Shown here: positions 1-5,931 of the stretch, one piece after another | How the letters are laid out: each line of letters starts with the position of its first letter | How positions within the stretch are numbered: the first letter of the stretch is position 1 | Assembly: GCA_026991005.1 (NCBI GenBank) | Contig: JALXCH010000302.1 | Location: forward strand, 1-5,931 | DNA from: Calditrichia bacterium | GTDB taxonomy: Bacteria > Calditrichota > Calditrichia > RBG-13-44-9 | Length of the DNA: 5,931 bases | Direction: 5' to 3' | Translations under genes and position numbers: made by a program | The notes under the pieces: model-generated | Database searches by the model: none | The model's input: only the letters and a program-made list of their open reading frames with translations | Told to the model about the DNA's origin: nothing

Positions 1-1
1 C

Positions 2-103
2 AAAGTTCTCAAGAGGAAAATGTATGGCTTTAGAGATTTTGAATTTTTTACGCTTAAAATTTTGGATTTACATAACCATAATATTGATTTAAAAGGAACA
101 TGA
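2..103 (+). CDS. ISL3-family-like transposase, C-terminal fragment
   Basis: This is an open frame entering from the left edge, with 33 codons and a TGA stop at 101-103. It includes VLKRKMYGFRDFEFFTLKIL. The VLKRxxYGFRxFxxFxLxIL pattern resembles the extreme C-terminus of ISL3 (IS204/IS1001/IS1096/IS1165-type, DDE) transposases, after the catalytic core, where a 'K-x-LKR-x-x-YG' segment is usual. No catalytic residues are in view. The stop lies directly before the terminal inverted repeat, as expected for these compact elements. Family assignment rests on this short motif and on the matching repeat, so the two support each other. Whether the full transposase is intact cannot be told. Confidence 0.7.
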   Translation, partial: KVLKRKMYGFRDFEFFTLKILDLHNHNIDLKGT

Positions 104-104
104 T

Positions 105-126
105 GTACTCAAATTCCGGAAGAGCC
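105..126. repeat. ISL3-type terminal inverted repeat (right end)
   Basis: Twenty-two bases end in CCGGAAGAGCC at 126. Read outside-in on the minus strand they start GGCTCTTCCGG, the expected tip of an ISL3-family element. The transposase stop lies one base before it. The exact inner boundary is uncertain because the left repeat is outside the window and cannot be aligned. Confidence 0.7.
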
Positions 127-174
127 AAAAATAATATCTTTTGAAAACTCCTCAATAACATTTTTTTAGAAGCA

Positions 175-930
175 ATGAGAACAATATTTAATAGAAACAA
201 ATTTCCCCTCCGGATTTTTTACTGGTTGGTTCTTCTAACCCTCTCGATTCTGTATTCAGAACTGGTGACGGCTCAATCCTCTGCAGAAGAAAATTATGGT
301 AAAATAAAAGCGTCGATTTCCCGGGCGCGGGCGAATTTCCAGGAACGTTTCGAGAAATGTACAGGTGACACCTGTAAAACAGAGATCATTCAAGAAGCAA
401 GGCAGTATGTTTTTAATATGTTGACGGACAGCATTTTTCCCGCATGGTATGGTACACGCTGGGATTTTAATGGAACCACCCGGGTTCCCGGTAAAGGGGG
501 TATCGCCTGCGGCTGCTTTGTGATTTTTACCCTTCAGGATGCGGGATTTCGTATTCCCTCAAAAATGTGCCAACAACCGTCAGAAAATATCATCAAAAAT
601 TTAGCCCGGCCCGGAAACATCAAACGGTTTTCCAATAGCACCCCAATGGATAAAATCGAGGCGTGGATTCGCAAAAAGGGTGAAGGATTATATATAGTGG
701 GTCTGGATATTCATGTGGGTTTTATCATCTACAAAAATGACAGCATAACCTTCTGCCACTCCAACTATTACAATCCTCCCTTAAGTGTGGTAAACCAGCC
801 TTTAACGGAAAAAAGTCCCTTAACAGATTCCCAATATCGGGTTATTGGCAAGATTCTGGATGATAAAGCCATCGAGAAGTGGATAAAAGGGGAAGACTTT
901 ACGCAGAAATATGATTATTTTAAACATTGA
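175..930 (+). CDS. Exported protein with putative NlpC/P60-like (papain-fold) Cys-His domain
   Basis: This is a 251-residue protein with an N-terminal signal peptide. Basic residues (R2, R7, K9, R13) are followed by a hydrophobic core at about 14-27 and a likely signal peptidase I site after A33 (VTA/QS), so the product should be exported. The mature part has a close cysteine pair, C62 and C67, which could form a disulfide. A tryptophan- and glycine-rich segment (WYGTRWDFNGTT, 91-102) leads to IACGCFV with C112 at the start of a predicted helix. Later comes GLDIHVGFIIY with H180 on a predicted strand. The order Cys on a helix, then His on a strand, is the pattern of NlpC/P60 and related amidases or peptidases. 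C112 and H180 are therefore the proposed catalytic pair; C114 is an alternative. Substrate is unknown; cell-wall peptide or a secreted amide is a guess. The ATG at 175 has only a weak ribosome site (AGAAG). It was chosen because it gives a complete signal peptide. The gene starts 48 bases past the insertion sequence end, which may have replaced its native promoter. Confidence 0.8.
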   Translation: MRTIFNRNKFPLRIFYWLVLLTLSILYSELVTAQSSAEENYGKIKASISRARANFQERFEKCTGDTCKTEIIQEARQYVFNMLTDSIFPAWYGTRWDFNGTTRVPGKGGIACGCFVIFTLQDAGFRIPSKMCQQPSENIIKNLARPGNIKRFSNSTPMDKIEAWIRKKGEGLYIVGLDIHVGFIIYKNDSITFCHSNYYNPPLSVVNQPLTEKSPLTDSQYRVIGKILDDKAIEKWIKGEDFTQKYDYFKH

Positions 931-1147
931 TTTTATCTGTTTTAATTGTACACACATTCATCAATATCAAAGTCAATTTTAGAAAATTTTATTTTGGTAG
1001 AAGGGGATATTAGTACAAATGAAATGAATCAAAATATGAGAGAATTTTGTCCTTTTTAAAGAGAACAGTTTTTTTAACAACTTCAGTTTTAAGAATATGT
1101 GAATTTACTCAGATTTTGCCCTTAACGAATTTTTTACTCGGAATCTT

Positions 1148-2293
1148 TTATCTTCGTGGTAAGGCGACTACAAATTCATTTTCAATTTCTTCTAAAAGAA
1201 CATCTTTGTTGAGATGTTCCTTAACAGCTTGAATCATTCGGCGAACACCACTGCCTAAATCGGTAACCAATCCCATTTTAGAAAGCAGATTGTAAATGGT
1301 TGGGTTACGCAAAACGTGCGATCCACCGATTTTCATGCTTTCGATAGTTACCGTATTGGGGAGACGCCCCGGGGTACGAATTTCCACCCGATTATTGTAG
1401 ATGATGATACGAATTGGCGCATCAATCGTGTAATCCCGATGTGCAATAGCGTTAATAATGGCCTCTCGTAAAGCTACTTCTGGTATTTCAAGTTGTGGTT
1501 CTGGCTCAAATCCCTTAATTATATGGCGCTCTGTTAAATACAAATTGAGAAAATTTCTGGTATTTTCAATCATCTCCGGGATTTTTCCTGTAATATTTTT
1601 TCGGTCGGCTGGAGGAATAGAAAGATCGTCTCCTCGAATTAAAGCAGTAATAATTTTATAATTTGGTAAAAAATCTTGAGGTTTCTTTCCAAAAAAAAGC
1701 AAACCGGCAACGGTAGGTTGTTTGTGAGTATTGATACAGTGTAAATTTCTTAAATAATTCTCCAATTCATCTTCCTGTGCTTCAATATCCAGGTAATTCT
1801 GTAAAAACTCTTGAAAATACGGCAAGTCAATATCAGAGAAAGTAGCTAAATTTACAGGTGTTTCGTCAAAATATAGGCTTTCTCCTGCTTGAAATAGCCG
1901 TAATAATTCTTCGCGAGTGGCCTGGCGACAGCGATTTGTGGAGCGAATGTAATATTGCCCGCTTCTTGTCCGGTAGGGACGTTGATTCCCCCTGGGAATA
2001 TTAATAATCAAAACTATTTTTTCATCAATGTTAACCGATTCCTGCAAAACCGAAATGGGAGGTTGACATCGGTGAAATGCTACATCATCCACGATGCGCA
2101 TTTTCTCATCTAAATTATCGATACCAATGATTTCTCCCGAATCACTCACACCAATAATTAATTGCCCGCCATCTGTATTGGCAAAACATACCAGTTGTTT
2201 AGCTAATTCATTCCGGTCTGGTAATTGCGCTTTAAATTCTGTATGATAATCTTCTCCTCTGGCAATTCGCTCAAACAGTTCTATGTCATTCAT
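1148..2293 (-). CDS. AlbA_2 (Schlafen-like) domain and GHKL-type ATP-binding protein
   Basis: The protein has 381 residues. The N-terminal AlbA_2 domain (about 15-130) shows the typical E19-F-K21, the F37-A38-N39 helix end, G42-G43 before a strand (QLIIGVSDSG), and a second half with GQYYIRSTNR (112-121). The C-terminal part matches the HATPase_c_4 group: REAIINAIAHRDY (276-288, N281 the likely Mg/ATP contact), RTPGRLP (306-312), a SHVLRNPTI lid-like stretch (325-333) and LGSGVRRM (346-353). Proteins of this architecture are commonly annotated as ATP-dependent DNA helicase or transcriptional regulator without direct proof; AlbA_2 relates to the Schlafen core, which in some proteins cleaves RNA. 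The chain ends soon after the ATPase domain, without the C-terminal winged helix many relatives carry. It is the second gene of a minus-strand pair. Its ATG overlaps the end of the PHP-ATPase gene by 8 bases and has GGAG nine bases upstream, so translation is probably coupled. Domain calls are firm; the cellular role is open. Confidence 0.9.
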   Translation of the reverse strand: MNDIELFERIARGEDYHTEFKAQLPDRNELAKQLVCFANTDGGQLIIGVSDSGEIIGIDNLDEKMRIVDDVAFHRCQPPISVLQESVNIDEKIVLIINIPRGNQRPYRTRSGQYYIRSTNRCRQATREELLRLFQAGESLYFDETPVNLATFSDIDLPYFQEFLQNYLDIEAQEDELENYLRNLHCINTHKQPTVAGLLFFGKKPQDFLPNYKIITALIRGDDLSIPPADRKNITGKIPEMIENTRNFLNLYLTERHIIKGFEPEPQLEIPEVALREAIINAIAHRDYTIDAPIRIIIYNNRVEIRTPGRLPNTVTIESMKIGGSHVLRNPTIYNLLSKMGLVTDLGSGVRRMIQAVKEHLNKDVLLEEIENEFVVALPRR

Positions 2294-5012
2294 TTAAGAT
2301 TTCTCCATATTTTTGAGCCCGCTTTTGGAATGCTTCCTCTCCTCCTTCCATAATTTCCTTAACATCTTCTCGGATACTACTCACATCAATCGAACCGGTA
2401 TGAACAATCTGGCATGTTTCATCCACAGCATCCAGAACGACAATTTGCTCTGCGTCTCCCAGCACTGGTATGTTGGCATTGTGGGTAGCAAGAATAATCT
2501 GTTTTTTCCCCTTTAATCCTCGAAGAATTTTGACTACATCTTCGTAAATGAAGCGGTTATCTAAATCTTCCTCCGGCTGGTCAATTATCAGAATTCGATT
2601 TTCCTGGGCAAACAAAAGGAGCAGTAATGCCGTAGCTTTCTGTCCCGCAGAGAGTTTCTTTAATTCTTCAAATGTTTCATTAATTTTCAATTTAATAATA
2701 ATTTTATCTTCCGGGAACAATGTTTCCAGCTCAAATCGTCGTTGATCTTCGCTGAACCATTCCACAAATCGTTTAGCCTGGGCTTCGGTGAGGTGAAATT
2801 GCTCCTGAAGTAATTTTTCTCCATTGTCCACATAAGAGGCGAGTTCAATTCCATCCATTGTATGATGGGCGTCGTTGAGAATCGCTTCCAGAGCGGCTTG
2901 TTGGATTTTAGCTCCTCTGGTAATTTTAATTAACTCTTCTTTGAATTTTTCAATTTCACCTTCAAAAACAACTTCCAGTTTAATCCTGCCTGCTAATTTT
3001 TGATTTAATTTTTCAATTTGCTCCTTCCGAATTTGAAAAATAGTATGCCGTTGCTCTTTCACTTTTTGTAAAATATTTTTGCGCTGTTCCAGAAGATTTA
3101 TAAGCGATTTTTCGATTTTTTCTAATCTTGCAACAAATGGTTCAATCCGTAATTTTTCCTGAATCAATGCATCATATTTATCAGGCTCTAACCCTTCTTG
3201 CTGCAATCTCTGTTTAATTGTCACGGCTTCTTTCTCGATTGGAATTTTAACTGTTTCCCACTTTGTGTAAAGTGCATTCAGCTCAGTAATCATATTTTCG
3301 AATTGTTCTGTAATTGCCCTTTGATGTTGAGTAAGCAATTCTTTCAATTCTTCGACTTTTTTAGCGGTCGTCAACAAAATACTCCTATGTGCGCTTTTCC
3401 CCGATTCAAGAGTCTGGATTAATGAAAATAATTCATCTTCTGCATCGGTGAATGTCTCCTGGAAATTAGATAGAATTTCTTCCACGGTTTTTCTGGTGGA
3501 TAACAATTTTTTCTCATCTCTCAATATTTCTGTGTAACTCTGAAGTTTTTCAGCTACCTGCAATCTTTCAAATGTTCTGATTTTTGCATTAATTGTTTCC
3601 AACCTTTGTTGGTATTCTTCTTTTTGCGCCAATTTTTCTTTTAATTTTAATATTTCCCGGGCATTGTCTTTTAGCTCAATTAAAAGTCTCTGAAATTTCC
3701 TTATTTCATTTGAAACCGCTTCTCCAATGAACTGATCGATTAAATGGAGCTGGAATTCCGTTTTTAAAGACAAACTGTACAACTCTTTTTGACCTAAAAT
3801 GATTGGGGTTGATTGGTTCTCGAAAATGTCAGCAGGTTCCATTTCCAGCTTTTCCTCATCCGCATCAAACACTTCGGGCGATTTCCCAACAATTCGCCTG
3901 ACGGTATATTTTTGTTTTCTTCGTCCAAAAAAACGTTCAATTTCTACCTCAATCAATCCACCGCTTCCCACCACGCTTTGCACAAATTCTGTACGAAAAG
4001 AGGCATCCGAATAAATTGGCAAATTTAATGCATAACGTAGGGTCTCTATAATGGCAGATTTTCCAACACCGCGACCACCAATAAAAGTGTTTAATTCCGG
4101 ATTAAAATCGATATGAATATTCTTCAGAAAGGAAGAACCCGTAATTTTAATTGAAGTGATACGGTCAAAAAAGAATTCCGGTTTTTCGTATAGACGTACT
4201 CTGGTTTGAGGATCGTGCAGGGCAATTTTGAAAGCATCGATGGAGAAGGAACTTAATTTTAGATAGGTCGCGCGTTTTTTCCCATTGCGCTGTTTAGTAC
4301 CGATTTCGGCAATTGATTTGGGGTCGCTATTCTCCAGCATGGCGAAAGTGTCGAAAAAATTACGAGGAATTTTGTTGGTGCTAAATAAACGTTCTCTTTT
4401 TTGTTCAGAAATGTACTCAATTGCATCGGATACCTGTATAATTCCAGCCACTTGAGGCAAGGAAATGGAACGAATTAATCCTTTATCATCTTCCGGGTGA
4501 GGTATAACAATTAAACAATTGAAATTTTCTCTTATTCTTTTCAAAATAGAAAGAACGTCCTGATTGGAATTAATATTCCGGTGATTAGAACCTTTTTGAG
4601 TTATTTCCCGAAAGAAGGGCTCCTGCGGATTCCTATCGAGGGCGCTAATAAAACGATTGATCCCGTCAATATTTTCATCATATTCAAAAATGATTAAAAT
4701 ATGAACACCTTTTCCTTCCTCAATAGACAATTCAATCCCCGGAAATAAAAAGATATCTTCTTGTTCAGCTTTTTCCCGAAGCAATGTAAACCAATCTTTT
4801 CGAATTTGCTGGTAATCGGTAATAGCACCGACAAGAATATTTTCTTTTTTCAGTTGGGAAATATATTGACTGGAAATTTTTTCTCGCTCCTCAGATGAAT
4901 CTAAATTTACCCCGGCGGGCAAAACGAAAGAATGAACGTGAGGAGAATGCAAATGAAAATCAACCCTCACCCAGTGTGCACCGTTTGAGAAGAATGGCAT
5001 TTTTTTATTCAT
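2286..5012 (-). CDS. TrlF-like PHP-domain and SMC/ABC-type coiled-coil ATPase
   Basis: The protein has 908 residues. An N-terminal PHP (metal-dependent phosphoesterase) domain spans about 14-270: VDFHLHS (H20, H22), ITDY (64-67), PGIELS (E94), GVHILIIF (H104) and VIPHPEDD (H172). A conserved-looking LHDPQTRVR segment (265-273) links it to an ABC/SMC-type ATPase. This has Walker A GGRGVGKS (312-319, K318), a Q-loop region ILGQKELYSLS (Q408), two long charged coiled-coil arms (about 430-520 and 550-680), signature LSAGQ (787-791), Walker B RILIIDQPEEDLD (D811) and a switch histidine in LATHNAN (H844). The coding frame was checked on the DNA at K318 and D811. PHP domains hydrolyse phosphoesters in nucleic acids or nucleotides; the ATPase probably senses or grips DNA or RNA and gates that activity. 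The ATG at 5012 is preceded by GGTGA (5020-5024) with a 7-base spacer. M5 is a less well placed alternative. It is the first gene of a pair with the AlbA_2 protein. TrlF-like proteins are recalled as a named ATPase family; a role in defence is inferred. Confidence 0.9.
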   Translation of the reverse strand: MNKKMPFFSNGAHWVRVDFHLHSPHVHSFVLPAGVNLDSSEEREKISSQYISQLKKENILVGAITDYQQIRKDWFTLLREKAEQEDIFLFPGIELSIEEGKGVHILIIFEYDENIDGINRFISALDRNPQEPFFREITQKGSNHRNINSNQDVLSILKRIRENFNCLIVIPHPEDDKGLIRSISLPQVAGIIQVSDAIEYISEQKRERLFSTNKIPRNFFDTFAMLENSDPKSIAEIGTKQRNGKKRATYLKLSSFSIDAFKIALHDPQTRVRLYEKPEFFFDRITSIKITGSSFLKNIHIDFNPELNTFIGGRGVGKSAIIETLRYALNLPIYSDASFRTEFVQSVVGSGGLIEVEIERFFGRRKQKYTVRRIVGKSPEVFDADEEKLEMEPADIFENQSTPIILGQKELYSLSLKTEFQLHLIDQFIGEAVSNEIRKFQRLLIELKDNAREILKLKEKLAQKEEYQQRLETINAKIRTFERLQVAEKLQSYTEILRDEKKLLSTRKTVEEILSNFQETFTDAEDELFSLIQTLESGKSAHRSILLTTAKKVEELKELLTQHQRAITEQFENMITELNALYTKWETVKIPIEKEAVTIKQRLQQEGLEPDKYDALIQEKLRIEPFVARLEKIEKSLINLLEQRKNILQKVKEQRHTIFQIRKEQIEKLNQKLAGRIKLEVVFEGEIEKFKEELIKITRGAKIQQAALEAILNDAHHTMDGIELASYVDNGEKLLQEQFHLTEAQAKRFVEWFSEDQRRFELETLFPEDKIIIKLKINETFEELKKLSAGQKATALLLLLFAQENRILIIDQPEEDLDNRFIYEDVVKILRGLKGKKQIILATHNANIPVLGDAEQIVVLDAVDETCQIVHTGSIDVSSIREDVKEIMEGGEEAFQKRAQKYGEILNE
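2303..2306 (-). promoter_or_regulatory. Ribosome binding site of the AlbA_2 gene inside the end of the PHP-ATPase gene
   Basis: On the minus strand GGAG (continuing GGAGAA) lies nine bases before the ATG at 2293 and within the last codons of the upstream gene. The upstream TGA (2288-2286) falls just inside the new frame. This supports the ATG at 2293 as start and suggests terminating ribosomes reinitiate there, giving linked amounts of the two proteins. Confidence 0.65.
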
Positions 5013-5144
5013 TTTTTAGTCACCCATTTGTAAACAGATGCCCTTTAAAATAAATATAATCACTTAAAATTTTGTTTTATATTAAAAAACATTCTTAACA
5101 TTTTAAAGTAAAATTTTTTCATTTTTACGGTATCCAATATCAAA

Positions 5145-5165
5145 TTGACATATTGAAATTGTCAA
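5145..5165. repeat. Short inverted repeat, possible operator
   Basis: The arms TTGACA (5145-5150) and TGTCAA (5160-5165) are perfect inverted copies separated by nine AT-rich bases, so the centres are about one and a half helical turns apart. It lies 133 bases upstream of the PHP-ATPase start. A dimeric regulator could bind such a site, but a six-base arm can occur by chance in AT-rich DNA and no regulator gene is visible. No T-run follows, so it is unlikely to be a terminator. Confidence 0.25.
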
Positions 5166-5221
5166 GCTCATGTGTAACTCATGATTCAGAAATTCCGCAT
5201 ATTTTTATTTTAACGTACTTT

Positions 5222-5551
5222 TTAATCCCATGTGCCGGAAATAAATCGGTTCCTCACAACTCCGTAAAACCTGGTGGTCTGAAAATTCTGTGAACATGAG
5301 TAATGTATTTCTTGAGGATGCCGGACAATATGTATGTCCCATCGGTTCCCATAATCTCTTTTCTGAATAGCAATTTTCCCTGGTTCGATCCACGTTTTTG
5401 CCATCTGCGAAAAAGTGTGCACCAATTGAATTCGCTTTTCTATTTGTGGGTCTATTAATTCCTTGGATGAGAATTCCTGATTTTCGTCTCTGCCAGGGTT
5501 TAAATTCTCTCCTTTTTTCAATAGATATGGGAAATTTTCCGTTTTCCCCAT
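5222..5551 (-). pseudogene. Doubtful 109-codon ORF, possible gene remnant
   Basis: A minus-strand frame of 109 codons runs from ATG at 5551 to a stop at 5222. The amino acid mix is not obviously random: SSKELIDPQIEKRIQLVHTF looks like a charged amphipathic helix, and the end (RFYGVVRNRFISGTWD) is basic and aromatic. Against it being a live gene, there is no Shine-Dalgarno sequence before the ATG, no recognised domain, and a second frame overlaps it (to 5205) with similar openness. I do not recognise the family. A decayed gene, a dispersed intergenic repeat or chance are all possible; chance is the most likely. Confidence 0.15.
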
Positions 5552-5610
5552 TGGAAGAATGTAGGATCGTTTTTAAATTTAGTCCTTATTTTTGGTTATT
5601 GGGAAAAATA

Positions 5611-5618
5611 AAAAGGAG
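5611..5618 (+). promoter_or_regulatory. Strong ribosome binding site of the HD-domain gene
   Basis: AAAAGGAG followed by a six-base spacer precedes the ATG at 5625. It is the best Shine-Dalgarno match in the window and fixes the start of the truncated gene. Confidence 0.85.
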
Positions 5619-5624
5619 ATGTTT

Positions 5625-5931
5625 ATGCGCGATAAACTGGTGGAATTAATCCCGGAGTTTGATTTGATTCAAGATAGCGATTTGAAGGAGAAGGTGTTAA
5701 AGGTGTGGGAGCGGGCACTGAAAATGCGCAATATGCAGCCGGAAGATATGCTGCGTATGCCGTTTACCCTGCTAATTAAGCCCTGCCCTGCTAATTTTGT
5801 GGAACATATGCGGGGAGTGGTGCAGGTGGCGTATCAAGCGGCGCGCAGTTTAAAGGACGTGTACGGCGACCGCATGCCGATAAACCTGGACTACTTATTG
5901 GCCGGTGCGTTGTTGCACGATGTGGGTAAAA
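5625..5931 (+). CDS. HD-domain phosphohydrolase, N-terminal part (cut by window edge)
   Basis: The frame is open from the ATG at 5625 to the window end, giving 102 complete codons and no stop. The protein begins MRDKLVELIPEFDLI. It has a charged helix near 20-33 and then FVEHMRGVVQVA with H61, the likely first metal ligand of an HD domain. LLAGALLHDVGK follows with the defining H98-D99 doublet and the usual G101-K102. HD proteins are metal-dependent phosphohydrolases acting on nucleotides, cyclic nucleotides or RNA ends. Which substrate applies cannot be told, because the later ligand (a C-terminal Asp) is outside the window. No membrane segment or signal peptide is seen, so it is probably cytosolic. 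Its DNA is much richer in G+C than the operon to the left (33 of 60 bases in 5701-5760 and 37 of 60 in 5821-5880, against 19 of 60 in 3001-3060), suggesting resident genome. It is transcribed divergently from the operon and need not be related to it in function. Confidence 0.88.
   Translation, partial: MRDKLVELIPEFDLIQDSDLKEKVLKVWERALKMRNMQPEDMLRMPFTLLIKPCPANFVEHMRGVVQVAYQAARSLKDVYGDRMPINLDYLLAGALLHDVGK

Larger units (their letters stand above)
1..126 (+). mobile_element. Right end of an ISL3-family-like insertion sequence (partial)
   Basis: The first 126 bases read as the 3' end of an insertion sequence whose main body lies left of the window. The evidence is a transposase-like C-terminus ending at 103, then a terminal repeat that, read on the minus strand from 126, begins GGCTCTTCCGGAATTTG. 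ISL3-family elements are known for ends beginning GGCTCTT and for 8-bp AT-rich target duplications. The eight bases just outside, 127-134 (AAAAATAA), would suit such a duplication, but the left copy is not in the window. No second GGCTCTT end was found in the rest of the window, so the element does not enclose the genes to the right. Confidence 0.75.
5013..5624. other. Divergent intergenic region, no convincing gene
   Basis: These 612 bases separate the start of the minus-strand operon from the start of the plus-strand HD gene, so promoters for both should lie here. The part next to the operon (5013-5160) is very AT-rich. I could not find a -35/-10 pair there that stands out from the background. 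Near the HD gene, TTGGAA (5551-5556) and TTAAAT (5573-5578), 16 bases apart, are a weak promoter candidate, each matching four of six consensus bases. No tRNA, CRISPR repeats or riboswitch-like structure was recognised. A short inverted repeat and a doubtful minus-strand ORF are listed separately. Confidence 0.6.

Noticed and set aside
175..930. Secreted-protein gene as a passenger inside the insertion sequence
   Set aside because: The element's terminal repeat ends at 126, before the gene, and no second end was found to its right.
931..1147. Possible shared terminator between the convergent genes
   Set aside because: Only AT-rich runs and a four-base stem (AACT-AGTT on the minus strand) were found; no GC-rich hairpin with a T-run on either strand.
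1047..1232. Plus-strand 61-codon ORF
   Set aside because: It runs antisense into the end of the AlbA_2 gene, has no ribosome site and no recognisable motif.
3799..4028. Two overlapping plus-strand ORFs opposite the PHP-ATPase gene
   Set aside because: They are antisense shadows of a long gene with intact motifs and have no features of their own.
5145..5150. TTGACA as a plus-strand -35 box
   Set aside because: The hexamer 17 bases downstream (TCATGT) is a poor -10 element, and the site is far from the HD gene start.
5013..5160. Promoter for the minus-strand operon
   Set aside because: Several TATAAA- or TATATT-like hexamers exist, but none has a credible -35 element at 16-18 bases in such AT-rich DNA.
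5205..5393. Minus-strand 62-codon ORF
   Set aside because: It overlaps the doubtful 5222-5551 frame, has no ribosome site and no recognised domain. It is mentioned only as part of the possible remnant.
5398..5649. Plus-strand 83-codon ORF
   Set aside because: It overlaps the well-supported HD gene start in another frame, lacks a ribosome site and shows no motif.

Overview
The window looks like an accessory stretch of a bacterial chromosome lying between an insertion sequence and what appears to be a housekeeping-type gene. The organism cannot be named from this sequence. The protein at 175-930 has a Sec-type signal peptide. Much of the DNA is AT-rich. Clear Shine-Dalgarno sites (GGAG at 2303-2306, AAAAGGAG at 5611-5618) argue mildly against a typical Bacteroidota genome, which seldom uses them. 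A Calditrichota-like or similar lineage is possible, but this is a weak inference.

Layout, left to right. Positions 1-126 are the right end of an ISL3-type insertion sequence: the last 33 codons of its transposase, a stop, then a terminal inverted repeat ending in the typical GAGCC-3'. An AT-rich octamer, a possible target duplication, follows directly. Positions 175-930 (+) encode an exported protein of about 250 residues with a conserved-looking Cys and a later His, suggesting a papain/NlpC-P60-like fold. Positions 931-1147 are a short AT-rich gap between convergent genes in which I see no clear terminator hairpin. Positions 1148-5012 hold a tightly coupled two-gene operon on the minus strand. 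The first gene (5012 to 2286) is a 908-residue PHP-domain plus SMC/ABC-type ATPase of the TrlF kind. The second (2293 to 1148) is a 381-residue AlbA_2 (Schlafen-like) plus GHKL-type ATP-binding protein. The two reading frames overlap by 8 bases. Positions 5013-5624 are a 612-base gap with no convincing gene, holding one short inverted repeat and a weak minus-strand ORF that may be a remnant. Positions 5625-5931 (+) are the 5' part of an HD-domain phosphohydrolase gene with a strong ribosome binding site; it is cut by the window edge.

How the genes may work together: the minus-strand pair is the most interesting part. A predicted metal-dependent phosphoesterase fused to a coiled-coil ATPase, translationally coupled to a Schlafen-like ATP-binding protein, has the look of an anti-phage or other nucleic-acid-directed conflict system. 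Its AT-rich composition and nearby insertion sequence fit with transfer. This function is inferred; nothing in the sequence proves it. The HD gene is clearly richer in G+C than the operon and probably marks the return to the ordinary genome.
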